Below, in pieces: positions 29,186 to 40,581 of a stretch of 64,000 bases of DNA. The stretch covers positions 13,107,767 through 13,171,766 of the forward strand of contig OZ059898.1 of the NCBI GenBank assembly GCA_964057225.1, in the 5' to 3' direction. Source of the stretch: Auanema rhodensis (lineage: Eukaryota > Nematoda > Chromadorea > Rhabditida > Rhabditidae). Made by a program: the position numbers and the translations under genes. The notes beneath the pieces are model-generated. The model did not search any database, was not told the DNA's origin, and was given only the letters and a program-made list of their open reading frames with translations. The first letter of the stretch is position 1; the number at the start of each line of letters is the position of its first letter.

Positions 29186-30642
29186 TCATTCTTCGGTAAA
29201 ATATAATAAATCTGATTCTAATGTATGATAAGTTAGACTGAATGATAGTTCCCGTATTCCTACTAAGCTATTCATGTTCAAAATTTCTGATTTGGGATAA
29301 GTATTGATAAGGCGACATGTAATAATACCCTGTGCATAATCATCAGGTAGACTAATCTTGATGAAGGCCTAAAAAGTAGTTATTAGTACGATTGCAACTG
29401 CCTCTCTATGTTAGTTACCAAAGGAGGGAGATCGTATATAGTATCACCATCTTCATCATCGATGACATCTTGTCCATTATTTTTCAACGATCTTGATGGT
29501 ATCTGTAAGCTTTCAAGTTCTATTCGTAAGATATTGGGTATTATTACCTTATTAAGTGGAAAAGAACCATATGATTCGTTATCTTCAAATGATGGGATAT
29601 ATGTAAAATTAATTGGGGATTTAGGAAACATTCCATGGGCATGCTGTAACAAGTTTTAAAACTAAATTTTTTTAGCTCTGAAGCCTTACCATTACGGTAC
29701 ACTTATATGGAATTTCTGTTTGATTATAATCAGTTTTGAATTCTGGCTTCCAACCTACGCGCTGAAATTAATAACTTTGTTATAGCTAATCTGATAAAAT
29801 TTCAAACATACGTCTTTAAATCTGATCAAGAAACAAGGCTCTCTGCTTTGATAGCCATATCTAAAATTATATTTGAACATATTATTTTGCTTAGAAGCTA
29901 ATTGTAATACTTGTTTTCTTTCGTACAAAGCTCACTGCCGGGAATAGAACTTAATGTGAAATTACACCATTTGTCTTCAGGCTATAATTACATTCAAAAC
30001 TTCAAAAATCTTGAGAAACCAAACTGACCGTATCAGTAGAATTACAGTCTGATGTGAATTTCTTTCTAGAATCTTGTTCTTTTGTATAAGCTGCAAGTAA
30101 TTTTTCGTAACTATATTAAACGGTTAGACTCTCACCTTCAAGATACTTGTCGATTTCATTCACATATTTTTCTTGAAGTATGGAATCTTTCCCTTCATAT
30201 AATCTGATTAAACTGCGACCGTCTACATGCATTGAAGGGGTGATTTGCAAACCTGAATTTAAAAATTTTCTGTTGAAATCTACAAAAATTCCTTGAAAAG
30301 TCACCTGTTTTGGCTCGTAGTCTATTTTGTAAAATGTTGGCTTGAACATGATTGTAACCTGATCGAATCAAAACCAAGGCAACTATAGCAAATCCCAAAA
30401 TTATTGCCAAAGAGCCAAAGAAAGTAATTTTCTGCTTAAGTTCAAATCGATGGTGTACCATGAACAGTTCGCGCATGCCAACTGTCACCCTGAAAAGAAG
30501 TTAAAGGTTGAAAATTTTGTTACGATTACCTTCCGGTTGGATCACCGAATATGTTTTCAGTGTCATGATCTCTGAGATAAATATCTTCGGGATGGATCTC
30601 GAGCGTTTCAGGCTCGACTGGATGATAACGTAGAGAACTCAT
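29186..30642 (-). CDS. Na+/K+-ATPase beta-type subunit
   Basis: Type II membrane glycoprotein that escorts the pump alpha subunit. Exons: 30530-30642, 30305-30489, 30136-30252, 30029-30090, 29911-29981, 29812-29860, 29690-29761, 29419-29643, 29186-29368; 358 residues, all in phase. One membrane helix after a short cytosolic tail (FFGSLAIILGFAIVALVLI). The luminal part follows the family: NRLRAKTGLQITP (family YQDRVAPPGLTQIP), KKFTSDCNST, KWCNFTL, REPCFLIRF, RVGWKPEF (family RVLGFKP), YKCTV and a final GIITCRLI strand. It holds six luminal Cys in beta-like positions and several N-x-S/T sites. An acidic insert (NNGQDVIDDEDGDTIYD) lengthens it over the usual about 300 residues. C. elegans has three nkb genes; I cannot say which this is. 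Confidence 0.87.
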
Positions 30643-32306
30643 CTTCTTCTGTTCATCGCATCATCATCCTAAAACTATGACAGGGACATTATAAGCCGAC
30701 ACGCATGGAAAGCGATTTTCTTCAAGCTTGTTATCAGAAATATAGTAGCATTAGAAACCAATTTAAGAAAAAAAAACAAAATTTATGAGAGGACTGATTT
30801 CGGGAAGCAATAGGAAAACAATGGATGTTTGAATATGAAACTACAATCAATAGAAAGAGGATTGATATGGAATATCTAAAGCCAGATTTAGAAGGCTGTA
30901 TCCAATGGAAACCACGATAATAATATTGCAATAGGCTAAATCCGAATTCTCCCGATTCATCAAGCGGTGGGTGGCAGATAATGAGAAATCGAGGTCTGGA
31001 TCAAGTTTCAGGTCTTTTAGAGTATGCTAAAGCTGCTTCATCCTCTTTTTTTAGGTTTTCAGACAATACGAGCTTTTTGTGCAAGAAAAAAAAACAAAAA
31101 TAAGAATTTCAGTCATGGAAAGGAATGTAAGAAGTCAGTATAGTAAGTGACTAGATGATCGTACATGTGCTGACAAACAGACAATACGCAAACGTTGACA
31201 TCAAGCAAAAAACGAAAGTGTACTGAAAAAAAGGAGTGGAACATTGAAATGTCTGTGTGTATGTATACATGTGCATGTGTCATGTCCTAGCGTTCGTACA
31301 TGGTAAAAAGGTAATTCGAAATGAAAAATTAAAAACATTCCGTACGTATTTGCTTTTTCATATACATAAATAGATTTGTAAGAGGAAGCTTTATTGAAGT
31401 CAAAGCTCACGAATATGATTATAACAAGAATTAAACGTTGAAGCAATTTAGCTTCTCTTGAAGAATAACAAATTACATGTTAGAAGGTATTAGAAAAAGA
31501 AATGAAATTGAAAGCTTGTACGGCATAGGGGCGAAACTAGCAGATACGTGTTGAATACACAAGTATGAAATTCAAATACGCTACATCATGACTATACATG
31601 TTATGCATGCCTATGATGATCATGATGAAGAATGATAGAAGAATCAATCAATAGTCAATGACATACCCAAACTCGGCATGACACTACCATCTATTCGATT
31701 ACCTTGTAGATGCGACTGTCTCTGTTTGATCACGCAGTCATTATGGCCATCAACACTTGTCGTCGTCTGTGCCCTCTTGATGGATAATGCAGCGCCGACC
31801 TCAATTGACAGTTTTCACGGATCAACAATGAATCAGTCCAATGAATAGTAACCAGGCGAGCCTTTAACGGATTGCCATACGCATTTCCGTCTGAGATTCA
31901 GGAAAACAGCCGTCCTTTTCTCACGAATGGCGGTCACCAAATACTCTCCATGCTATTTATTTAACAGCCAAGTAAAACCAAATATAAGTCTGAGTATGTA
32001 CATTAAACGCAAATTTGAATTGTATTTTCGTTATTAATTAGAATACAAAACATCATTTTGTATGAAAAATAGTAATTTGTACATATATTGCTTGAACTCT
32101 AAAGTACCGCATACGAAGAAAAGACAAAATGCCGTATACCACATTCACAATAAGTTCTGAACAGGTTTTTTATTTATGTCCTTTCTTTCATTCCAAGAAT
32201 AACGATCTTTGTTGTCATAAATATATTTAGTTCACCAAAAGCTATACTCAATGAACAAAAAAAGAAGGAAAAAGCAAAGAAAAATGTGTACAAAACGGCG
32301 AAATTA
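30643..32306. other. Intergenic region, Na,K-ATPase beta promoter side
   Basis: 1.66 kb between the beta-subunit start and the cysteine synthase stop, both minus strand. No conserved exon. GC-richer DNA near 31680-31960 may be a promoter or unrecognised 5' exon. Confidence 0.5.
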
Positions 32307-34088
32307 TTAATTAAGATACTTATTAACTACACTGATTGATTTGTCAAGATCCATAATGTCAGTCTTGTTGGCTTCTTCGGTGATATCACAGTATAATTCT
32401 GTTGAGCTGAAATAGATAATTATATAACATGTGTACTGATGTACCCAATTTCGAGAATGCAACCGATCTGCACCGAAATTATAGCAAAAATAATAAAAGG
32501 ACATGATGTTACTACATGCACCTATGTGAGATAGCAGTAATTGACTGTTTTATTGTGAGAGAATAAAAACTTACAGATAGCGTTCTCCAAAACTGTTTAC
32601 GGTGGTAACAATAAGTTTTCCTTCATTGCCTGGGGTTTGAGCAAGCTCAAACGATGAATATTAAGTTTGAATTGATAATTAAAAGGTTTACCTTGATAGC
32701 AGCTTGTACATTGGCTCCGGACGAAATACCGGCAAGGATACCTTCCTCCTTGGCTAGTCGCTTGGCCATGACGAAAGCGTCGTCAGATGCAATTGGAATG
32801 ATTCCGTTGTAAATAGTAGTGTCTAGAACTGCTGGGATAGCTCCAGCTCCAATACCTTGAATTCTATGTTTTCCTGGAGTACCTCCACTAAGAACTGGAG
32901 ACTCTAATGGCTCTACAGCATAAGACTACAATAGATTACAATTTAAATACTATTGAAAGATTGTCTTACCTTGATGTTAGGGTTCTGCTCCTTCAAAAAA
33001 CGGGAAACACCAGTAACGGTTCCTCCAGTTCCAACTCCGAAACATACAATATCAACCTGAAGGAACACAGCATCATTAGAGCAACTAGCAAGCACTAAAA
33101 ATACCTTTCCATCACTTTGCTTCCAAATTTCAGGTCCGGTAGTTTTATAGTGAGCTGCTGGATTATCCATATTATCAAACTAAAAAATGAAAACCATGGG
33201 ATTAACAAAAAACATGTAACAATGTACTTGATTAGTTCTGAAAACATTTGGGATAACTTTTTCTAACTCATCTAGGCGGTCCAAAACACCTTTGAAACCG
33301 AGAGCAGCATCTGTGAGAACAATCTAAATAAATTAAAGTTATGAGAGAAAACTAAAAATGAGCAAACCTCAGCCCCATAGGCCTTCATGGTTACACGTCG
33401 TTCAATGCTCATCAAATGAGGCATAACAATAACGCATTTATATCTGAAAATATTAAAAATAAGTTTAAAGTAATATCCTTCCCTTCCCCCTTATTTTCAG
33501 TCAAATGAATGAATGCTAATATGCACCATATTTTTAAAATCATTGCACTTCTCACGTTTCTGTTCTTTGTTTGTTTGTTTTTATGGGAACAAAGAGTTTA
33601 AAATTAGGTCTAGTTCCAAAAAATCTAAGAAGTAAAACGAAAGATACCAGCCACAAGAATCAAATAGAGTACAAAGATACAATCATCAAATTATTGAAAA
33701 AATTAAATATTCAGAATTATTCAGAATTATTCATTTTAAAATATAATTCAAAACTTCAGACGTACCCTTTAGCAGCAGCAATAGCTGCAAGAGCAACTCC
33801 CATATTTCCACTAGTTCCTTCGAGAATGACACTCTTTCCTTTGATTAGTTCTCCTCTTTTCTCAGCTTCTTCAATCATGAAACGAGCTGGGCGATCTTTA
33901 ACTGATGCTGTTGGATTAAGATATTCCAACTTTACAGCTAAATCAATGTATTAATAATTGAAAATAATAGTTTTTTTTTTACCAATTTTAGCTGGAAGAT
34001 CTTTTCCAATGACATTGAGCTCAACGAGAGCAGTACTACCTACAGCACCAAAAGCATCAGAGGCAATAGGACGTGCGTACTCTGCCAT
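32307..34088 (-). CDS. Cysteine synthase-like PLP enzyme (CYSL family)
   Basis: PLP-dependent beta-replacing enzyme of the O-acetylserine sulfhydrylase type; worm relatives act as cysteine or cyanoalanine synthases in H2S and cyanide metabolism, and CYSL-1 also signals to HIF. Exons: 33983-34088, 33766-33937, 33368-33443, 33228-33323, 33105-33179, 32970-33056, 32692-32925, 32575-32645, 32307-32406; 338 residues. The PLP lysine lies in [11 protein letters not shown] (about residue 45), the substrate loop [12 protein letters not shown] follows, then the phosphate-binding [11 protein letters not shown] and the PLP-N1 region [11 protein letters not shown]. All catalytic residues are present. The acceptor TTACAG two bases above the ATG suggests trans-splicing. 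Which CYSL paralogue it is cannot be settled here. Confidence 0.94.
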
Positions 34089-35320
34089 TTCTGTAATAAC
34101 ACTTGAAGTTAATGTAAGCTTTATATTAAACTACATAACAACGAGAATACAACAAGTTAATCGAAAAAATGGGTGAAAAAAAAGAAGAATACCACGAATT
34201 AAATGAAAACTAGAGGAAAAGAGGTTTACTCAAAAACCAACTAGTTTCTAGTGAGGGCATATCGATCGATAAAGAAACTAAAGAGACCACCAACTACGTG
34301 ACGAAATGAAATACTCTTGCTGAAACAAGTGCTAAATTTCAAGTGAAAATTAGAATTGACAAATATTTCAGAAAGAATCATAATGATTATCAGAAGAGGA
34401 ATCGTACAATATAACACTATGCAAGTATGATTAGAGCACTGATAAGACACGAGAAAATGAACCGACTTATCTTCAGTATGAAGCAAACAAATCATGTTTT
34501 GTTCATAAAAAAATTACACGTTGAAACCTTTATAAAAATCGACATTGCCGCAAATGCAACTTCTCTTCTCACTTTTAAAGACGAACCAAGGTAGATTTAA
34601 TCGTTACGGAATAAGCAGTGTCCATCAAATGACATCATGGACAATGAGAAATAGTGCTTCTTTTATATGTCTTTTTCAATAGTCGGTCTATTCCTCTTCA
34701 GACAAAGATCACAAAAAATAGCATTAACCTTCGAATTCGCATGCTCGCTCTACTTATATACATGTATCTGCGAAATAATTGAACTGACACAGACCACAGA
34801 ATTACACAAACTAGACCAATTCTCACGTCATCATAGTTGAAATGAAAATTTTGCGTGAAAGTCACGTACGCGGCTAAGTTTGCCGCCCCTTATCAAACCA
34901 AACATTAGCTGAAGAATTGAATAGCGTACGTGCTTTTTCCTAAAATATATAGTTATTTTTTCAATCTGACCAAACAAGAGACTCTGAAAGCGATCAAGCA
35001 GAATGCAGTTTTCAAATAAAACTTCCAAAATTTCAAATCTGACTGGCGTTATCGTACTGTAAGCTGTCTCACTGCCCTTTGAGTTATTCTTTGAAAAAAA
35101 TCTTTTATTTTATATTTACGAACAGGAAACACAATTTGTCTTTGAACATTTCATCATATTATGCAACAAGCATTGAATTTCTTCTTCTAATAGATACTGG
35201 ACTCTTTTTTCCTCATTATGCAAGTCGATTGGATTTGAGATGATTTAACCATATTATCCAACTCTTTCTTTTCTCTTTCTAAATGAATATATTTCAAAAT
35301 AGAGAATTAGAAAGAGAATA
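34089..35320. other. Intergenic region
   Basis: 1.2 kb with no recognised exon; upstream of the cysteine synthase gene and downstream of the modular secreted protein. Contains two CACGT motifs at 34826-34868. Confidence 0.5.
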
Positions 35321-38300
35321 TTAGTTTGGTCTTTTTATTTTACCTGGTGTAGTGAGCCATTGAGCACAAGTGTAGGGGCATAGGTGTTTCTTAACTAAAG
35401 GCTTTACAGCATCTACTGGATGTAGGTAGCAAACATCAAAGTATCCTAAAAGGGGGGTTACTGATTTGCTCAACTTATATTTGGTTTTGGTGTAACCTGA
35501 CAATGGACATGTTCTCATGAGACAGTTAGATGAGGAATCTTCGACATCAAAGTTTGAGCAAGTTCTGCTATTACCCTCGAAACAACTAGAATACTTGCGG
35601 TAGCTATGGTGAAATCATCTTTCTAGTTCTTACCCCATTACATAGTTAGAGCAAGGTGTATCCGGTTGACATAAACGATTTAATGTGAAGTTGAAAAGTT
35701 GTTTCATATGATAGTTTCCCTCATTCAGCTTTTGATATTGTCCAGTTTTACCTATCATTTTGATTGCGAACATCAAAGTTTTGATATATTGTGGTGAAGC
35801 CAAAGCATGAAGAAGAGGTTTTAACTGAAATAATGGAACTGTTGAGTTGTTGGGAGATGATATATTACCATTTCTTGCTCCGGGTTCAATCGAGTTATTG
35901 CTTCAACTGCTATGTTTTCAATACAATAGGTTGAGAGCATGCTGCACAGGTTATTATCTACAGTGTCTTTATATTTCATTGTTTTCTCATTATCCGTTAA
36001 TGTTGAATCTTGGAATCCATGTGTATCGCGATCCTTATATGCTTTTATCAAAGACACTAAAAGCTCTTCTTCTTCGTCGCTCAATTCAAACATAAAATCT
36101 GGAGAATTAGCAAGACTTTCTGTGGTAGTTCTGCGGCGCGTAACTTCGGATTCATCGCAATCTTCCGTGGTTGTTACATGCTCGTCAACTACTCTAGTTG
36201 GCTCAACTGGTCTTCCAGTAACTATTTGGTGATCGTCATCTATATGCCTGGTTGGCTCAGGATATGGATTAACTGGTCTTCCGGTAACTGTTGGATGAAC
36301 ATCGACTACGCTTCTGGTTGTTGATTGGTGAGCCCCACCTGGTCTTCCAGTAACTGTTTGGCGATCGTCATCTATATGTTTGGTTGGCTCTGGATATGGA
36401 TTAACTGACGTTCCGGGTACTGTAGAGTAGCTATTTGATCCAGTTGGCATACGTGTTGATAGAGTTCTGATCACAGGCTGTGTGAATGGGAGGATTTGAA
36501 TTCCTGGCAACATGCCAATTTGATCATCAAGCTTAATATTAGTGATATTTCCAAATAATGTTTCCGCATCTTTGAGTTCTGATTCTTCAAAATTTTCTCC
36601 AAGCTTGCAGAAATAAGGATTTCCACTAGTTTCAGCACAAACAATTTCGCTGGCTGGAGGATCAATAAGTGATGTATATTGGTCTGGGTCTGTGGAAATA
36701 TCACAATATTTCCATTTGCCATCGATTTTCGTGTAATTATTCATAGCAATAGTCATTGATCCAGCAACACAACCTGAAAAGCTTTGATTGTAAACTAACA
36801 TATTCATTTTCTGAGATGAATAAACCTGTAGCTACAGTATGGAAGGTATATGTTTGAGTGTTTGGATCAAATGGTCCACGTATACATTGAAAGAATGTGT
36901 TGCTTTTGGTCAAAGTACGTGTTGCTTTCACAAGAGTTCCATCACTTTCACATCCATCTATAATGCATGTTCATCAAGCGGTAAAGATTTTATGATTTTT
37001 GATACTCGTGAAGAATAAAGCTGGTCCTGTGCCAGAAGGTGTACAGTAGAATGGATTATCAAAACAATAGAAAATACGTCCAGCATTGAAACGATTGGTT
37101 TTAGCAATGCAAGCTTAAAATGAAGTTCAAGTTGTTGCCATATATCTTGAACAAAGCTTCTCTTACCAATCTTAACGGCAACACCTTGTTCACACCTATA
37201 TACGGTCATTCCTGATTTGTCTGTAAATTCTTCTGATTCCTTATGCTTCTGACCATAGTATACACATTGTTGTGAACTGCTTGATGTTAAAGATTCTTGC
37301 CGAACAATCTTAAACGATACATGGATGATGCAATAGTAACATCATTCTACTCACTTGTCCGTCTTCATTCTTTTTACAACTGATTTCAACATCATCGTCC
37401 TTAAACTTCTCTCCGATTCTGATAAATTCATTCTTTGAACTTGTGCATCCTATTGTTATGCATGATGATTACAAGGAAAATAGAAAACATATTCTACCAA
37501 GAATTTCAAGTTTATATTTCAAAGTTGCATCCTTCTTACATTCAAACTTGAAATGACCAATTTGTTCAAATGTTTCTCCATCTTTCAATATTTTATCATC
37601 CGAGCTGTATGGCATGATACAACCTGAAAAATAGATACAACTTAACTATCATTCATTTGTTTTTCTAGTAGTTCAACCTTCAGCTTCCAGCTTACCACCT
37701 ACGCATTTATAGTGGACACCTCTTATGTTCAAATCTTTTGTACATTTGATATTCTCAGTTATTTCAACTTCTAAATAAATACAAAAAAAAAACATTTAAA
37801 GGTCGATTTTCAAATATCATTTACCATTCAAATACCAAGAGCCTTCAGGATAATGAGTACATGCAAAGCGTTTTCCATGTTTGCTTAGAGCTGTTTCTCC
37901 ATCTTTCAATAATTTTCCTTCAAACTTACAGCCTAAGAGAAACTTTCATAAAACTTTAAATTTAATAAATAGAATAATACCAATAATCTGCTGTATAGCA
38001 TAATCTTTTGAGAAGAAACATCTGAAAGCGAAATTAGTTCCCATTCGCTGAACAATCTTATCATCAGTTATTGTGATATTATTTCTTGGAAAAGAACAAT
38101 CTGAAAATTGAATCAGAATTCATATTGAACATCATCTTTTCTTACATTTCACAGAAAATTGAAGTTCTCCATTGATTCTTTCACAAGTTCCTCCAAAATG
38201 AGGATAATATCGATGTGATTGGATAACATTTGATTCTTTTGAGCAAAAATGATTGTTTGAACATGTTGTTAGATAGAAGAAACTTGTAAATAGAACTGAA

Positions 38301-38392
38301 AAAAAACCTTTTTTTTTCATTTAAGAAATTCTTAAAAGCAATGAGCAGAAGAGGTAGGATGAAAACCTACGAAGCTTATATGCCAGCGCCAT
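35321..38392 (-). CDS. Large secreted modular Cys-rich protein with Thr/Pro repeat linker
   Basis: 824 residues. Exons: 38371-38392, 38146-38295, 37981-38100, 37825-37932, 37678-37770, 37498-37623, 37355-37449, 37167-37308, 37006-37113, 36826-36957, 35869-36773, 35634-35824, 35321-35603. The start exon of 22 bases gives a classic signal peptide (MALAYKLLLFTSFFYLTTC). Then come repeated short modules starting GC and carrying patterns such as KDGETALSKHGKRFACT, PEGSWYL and KDGETFEQIGHFKFEC; these resemble the fibronectin-type-I-like modules of nematode MIG-18-like secreted proteins. The big exon adds a Thr/Pro linker with repeats of VNPYPEPT..HIDDD..VTGRP, likely O-glycosylated, an acidic helix, and a C-terminal domain with about a dozen Cys (CSNFDVEDSSSNC, CPYTCAQW). 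Function unknown; extracellular matrix or cuticle/gut-surface role is a guess. Confidence 0.82.
36205..36410. repeat. Internal coding repeats in the Thr/Pro linker
   Basis: Two near-identical copies of a stretch of about 65 bp (GGTCTTCCAGTAACT ... GGATATGGATTAACTG on the plus strand, at about 36205-36275 and 36340-36408) with a diverged spacer copy between. They encode the VNPYPEPT-HIDDD-VTGRP units. Confidence 0.8.
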
Positions 38393-38694
38393 CTTTACAC
38401 GAGCATCAATCAGCTTTGGTATAGTTGGGAAATGTTTGAGCTTTAGTTGTGATATTTTTAAAGCTTATAAAGGAATTTTCGAAATGATATAGCTATCATT
38501 AAAGAGAAATATAAACGTGGGAATTCAGTTTATATTCTAAAAACAATGTTAGAAAGTTATATTTCATACATTATATTTATTGAAAACTGAATAATGGGAG
38601 ACACAAACGCTCAAAAAATCATTTGAAAGACGACAAAATACGAAAAAAAAATTTTAAAGCACAAATGAGTCAAGAATGTGATAACCTTGATGAC
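38393..38694. other. Short intergenic region
   Basis: 302 bp between two minus-strand secreted-protein genes. AT-rich; no exon seen. Short enough that co-transcription is possible, but no U-rich element stands out. Confidence 0.5.
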
Positions 38695-39284
38695 TTAATA
38701 GATTTCCTCACTCTCTAGCTGAGTTTCTGCAGTTTTTCCTGGATTCAAGTACATGAATACGGGATGTGGACCATACTCATGCATTCCGCAATCAGTACTT
38801 TTATCCTTTCGAGATACAGCTACCTCATATTGACGTCTAGCATTCTGTAAAATAAGGTAATTTTAGAGAAAAGAGATAAGAAGAACTTACACATGTTGAA
38901 TTAACTTCAATAAAGAAATAGTAATCAGAGGACATAACTTCATCATCAGCTATCTTTTGTTGTAAATTGATGATAAATTCTGTTTCATTATACTTTGTCA
39001 GATGTGTGTACGTTTCCAGAGTATCATCTCCGAACTTATCCAATTCTTTCAAGACTACAGTAGATATATGAAAAGGATTTTCACAAGCTAATAAGATCCA
39101 GAAGCTGTACAGCTTGTTTTGAACACTACACTGAACAAGTTGAAACTTAAGGATGAAACAGAGCGTAACAATAACTTACGCGAGTAAAAACATTAAATAA
39201 ATCGAAAGATCTTATTGTAAGAGGATGCAAAAAAAGCAAAACACACAACAATTTTCCTATATTCTGAAGTTTTTTATTGTTCAT
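38695..39284 (-). CDS. Small secreted protein, divergent cystatin-like
   Basis: Three phase-0 exons (39180-39284, 38891-39130, 38695-38844) give 164 residues. A strong signal peptide is visible (KLLCVLLFLHPLTIRS). After it come a helix (VVLKELDKFGDD), a short segment, then strands NETEFIINLQQKIADD and SSDYYFFIEVNSTC, then VFMYLNP. The order helix, loop, Q-x-I/V strand, YYxxIEVxxxxC matches type-2 cystatins, but the inhibitory QxVxG loop is degenerate (QKIAD), so inhibition of papain-type proteases is doubtful. Four Cys follow the signal peptide. The intron at 39131-39179 removes a hydrophobic stretch that otherwise looks like a second signal sequence. Gene model well supported; family call tentative. 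Confidence 0.62.
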
Positions 39285-39537
39285 AATTCTATTTTAAATG
39301 ATTAAAATATGTTTTACCGTATTCATATTTTTGTGAGAGTAGTAGCCCACCAATTCCTGTAGAATATGTGGAAGAAATGAGCTTTGCAACGTGATTCACG
39401 CTTTACGTGAAACTTTACCAACATAATAATGCCGTGCGTCACGCGACATAAAATTACATTTTCATACACTTCTCAATGATTTGATCCTATTTTTTATTTG
39501 TTAAATAAGAAATTTAAAAAAATTAATTAGCTTGATT

Positions 39538-40514
39538 ATGGAAAAAGTTCCAAGTTCAAGTAATATTAATGTTAATCATAACATGTAAAATGTTAAAAAC
39601 TTTAGCTGAAACAACTTCCATGAAAGAATTTCCAAAAGGATATCATATTGAGAATTTCGTTATTCGAAAAACTTTAGGACGTGGAACATATGGAACTGTT
39701 TATGAAGTTGGTTAATGCTTAAGAATGTAAATAATAGTCAGACAACGTTTTAAAGTTATAAACTTAGGTTGAAAGAGTTAACTCCACTCCAAATACAACT
39801 ACGTTTGCTCTCAAAACAATTAGTTTTGATGCTCCAATCCATGAATTTAAAAATGAAGTTAATGTGCTAAAGTTGAATAAGTTGTAATGACGTTTGTAAA
39901 CTTTATTCCTAGAGCACTATTGGCTTCTGGATCGAAATTCTGTTGTTCTGTAATCGAAACAGGAAAACACTTGGGCCTATCGTACTTTGTTATGAGTCGC
40001 TTGGGACAAACTTTACAAGTTTGTACTAGAAATGCCTTTAAGTAGAAAAAAAAATTCAAATAGCAACTATTACAATCAACATATATTCTGAAAAAAACAC
40101 GAAGATTCACATTACCTTGTGCTTTGAGGATTGGAAAGGAATGCTTGGAAGCTATTCATGATCTTCATAAAACAGGGCAAATTTTCATTATAAGATTGCG
40201 CTTCTAATTCAATTTACATTCGAATTCAGATACATTCATGGTGATATTAAGCCATCTAATTTTGCCGTTGGATATACAGACCCAAAGCGAATTTATATTT
40301 TTGATTTTGGAATGAGCAAAAAGTTCCAACATTTTAAAAGTTCAAAACATTTATTTCGTTGGTCAGTAGGTTTTCGAGGTACAGCAAGTTATGTGAGCTT
40401 CAGCAATACTTCTAGTAACGAAGTTGGTTTCTTCAGATATGCCTCATTAGATGCTCATAAACATTTAGCTTTATCTGTCAAAGATGACTTGGAAAGCTGG
40501 CTCTATCAACAGGT

Positions 40515-40581
<67 letters not shown>

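Noticed and set aside
30252-30304. Long continuous frame through the Na,K-ATPase beta gene (KQVTFQGIFVDF)
   Set aside because: It reads through a 52-bp intron; removing it gives RLRAKTGLQITP, which matches the family.
38298-38320. ATG start giving MKKKGFF for the modular secreted protein
   Set aside because: That stretch is the poly-pyrimidine tract of a strong 3' splice site. A 22-bp upstream exon (38371-38392) joins in phase and yields a cleaner signal peptide.
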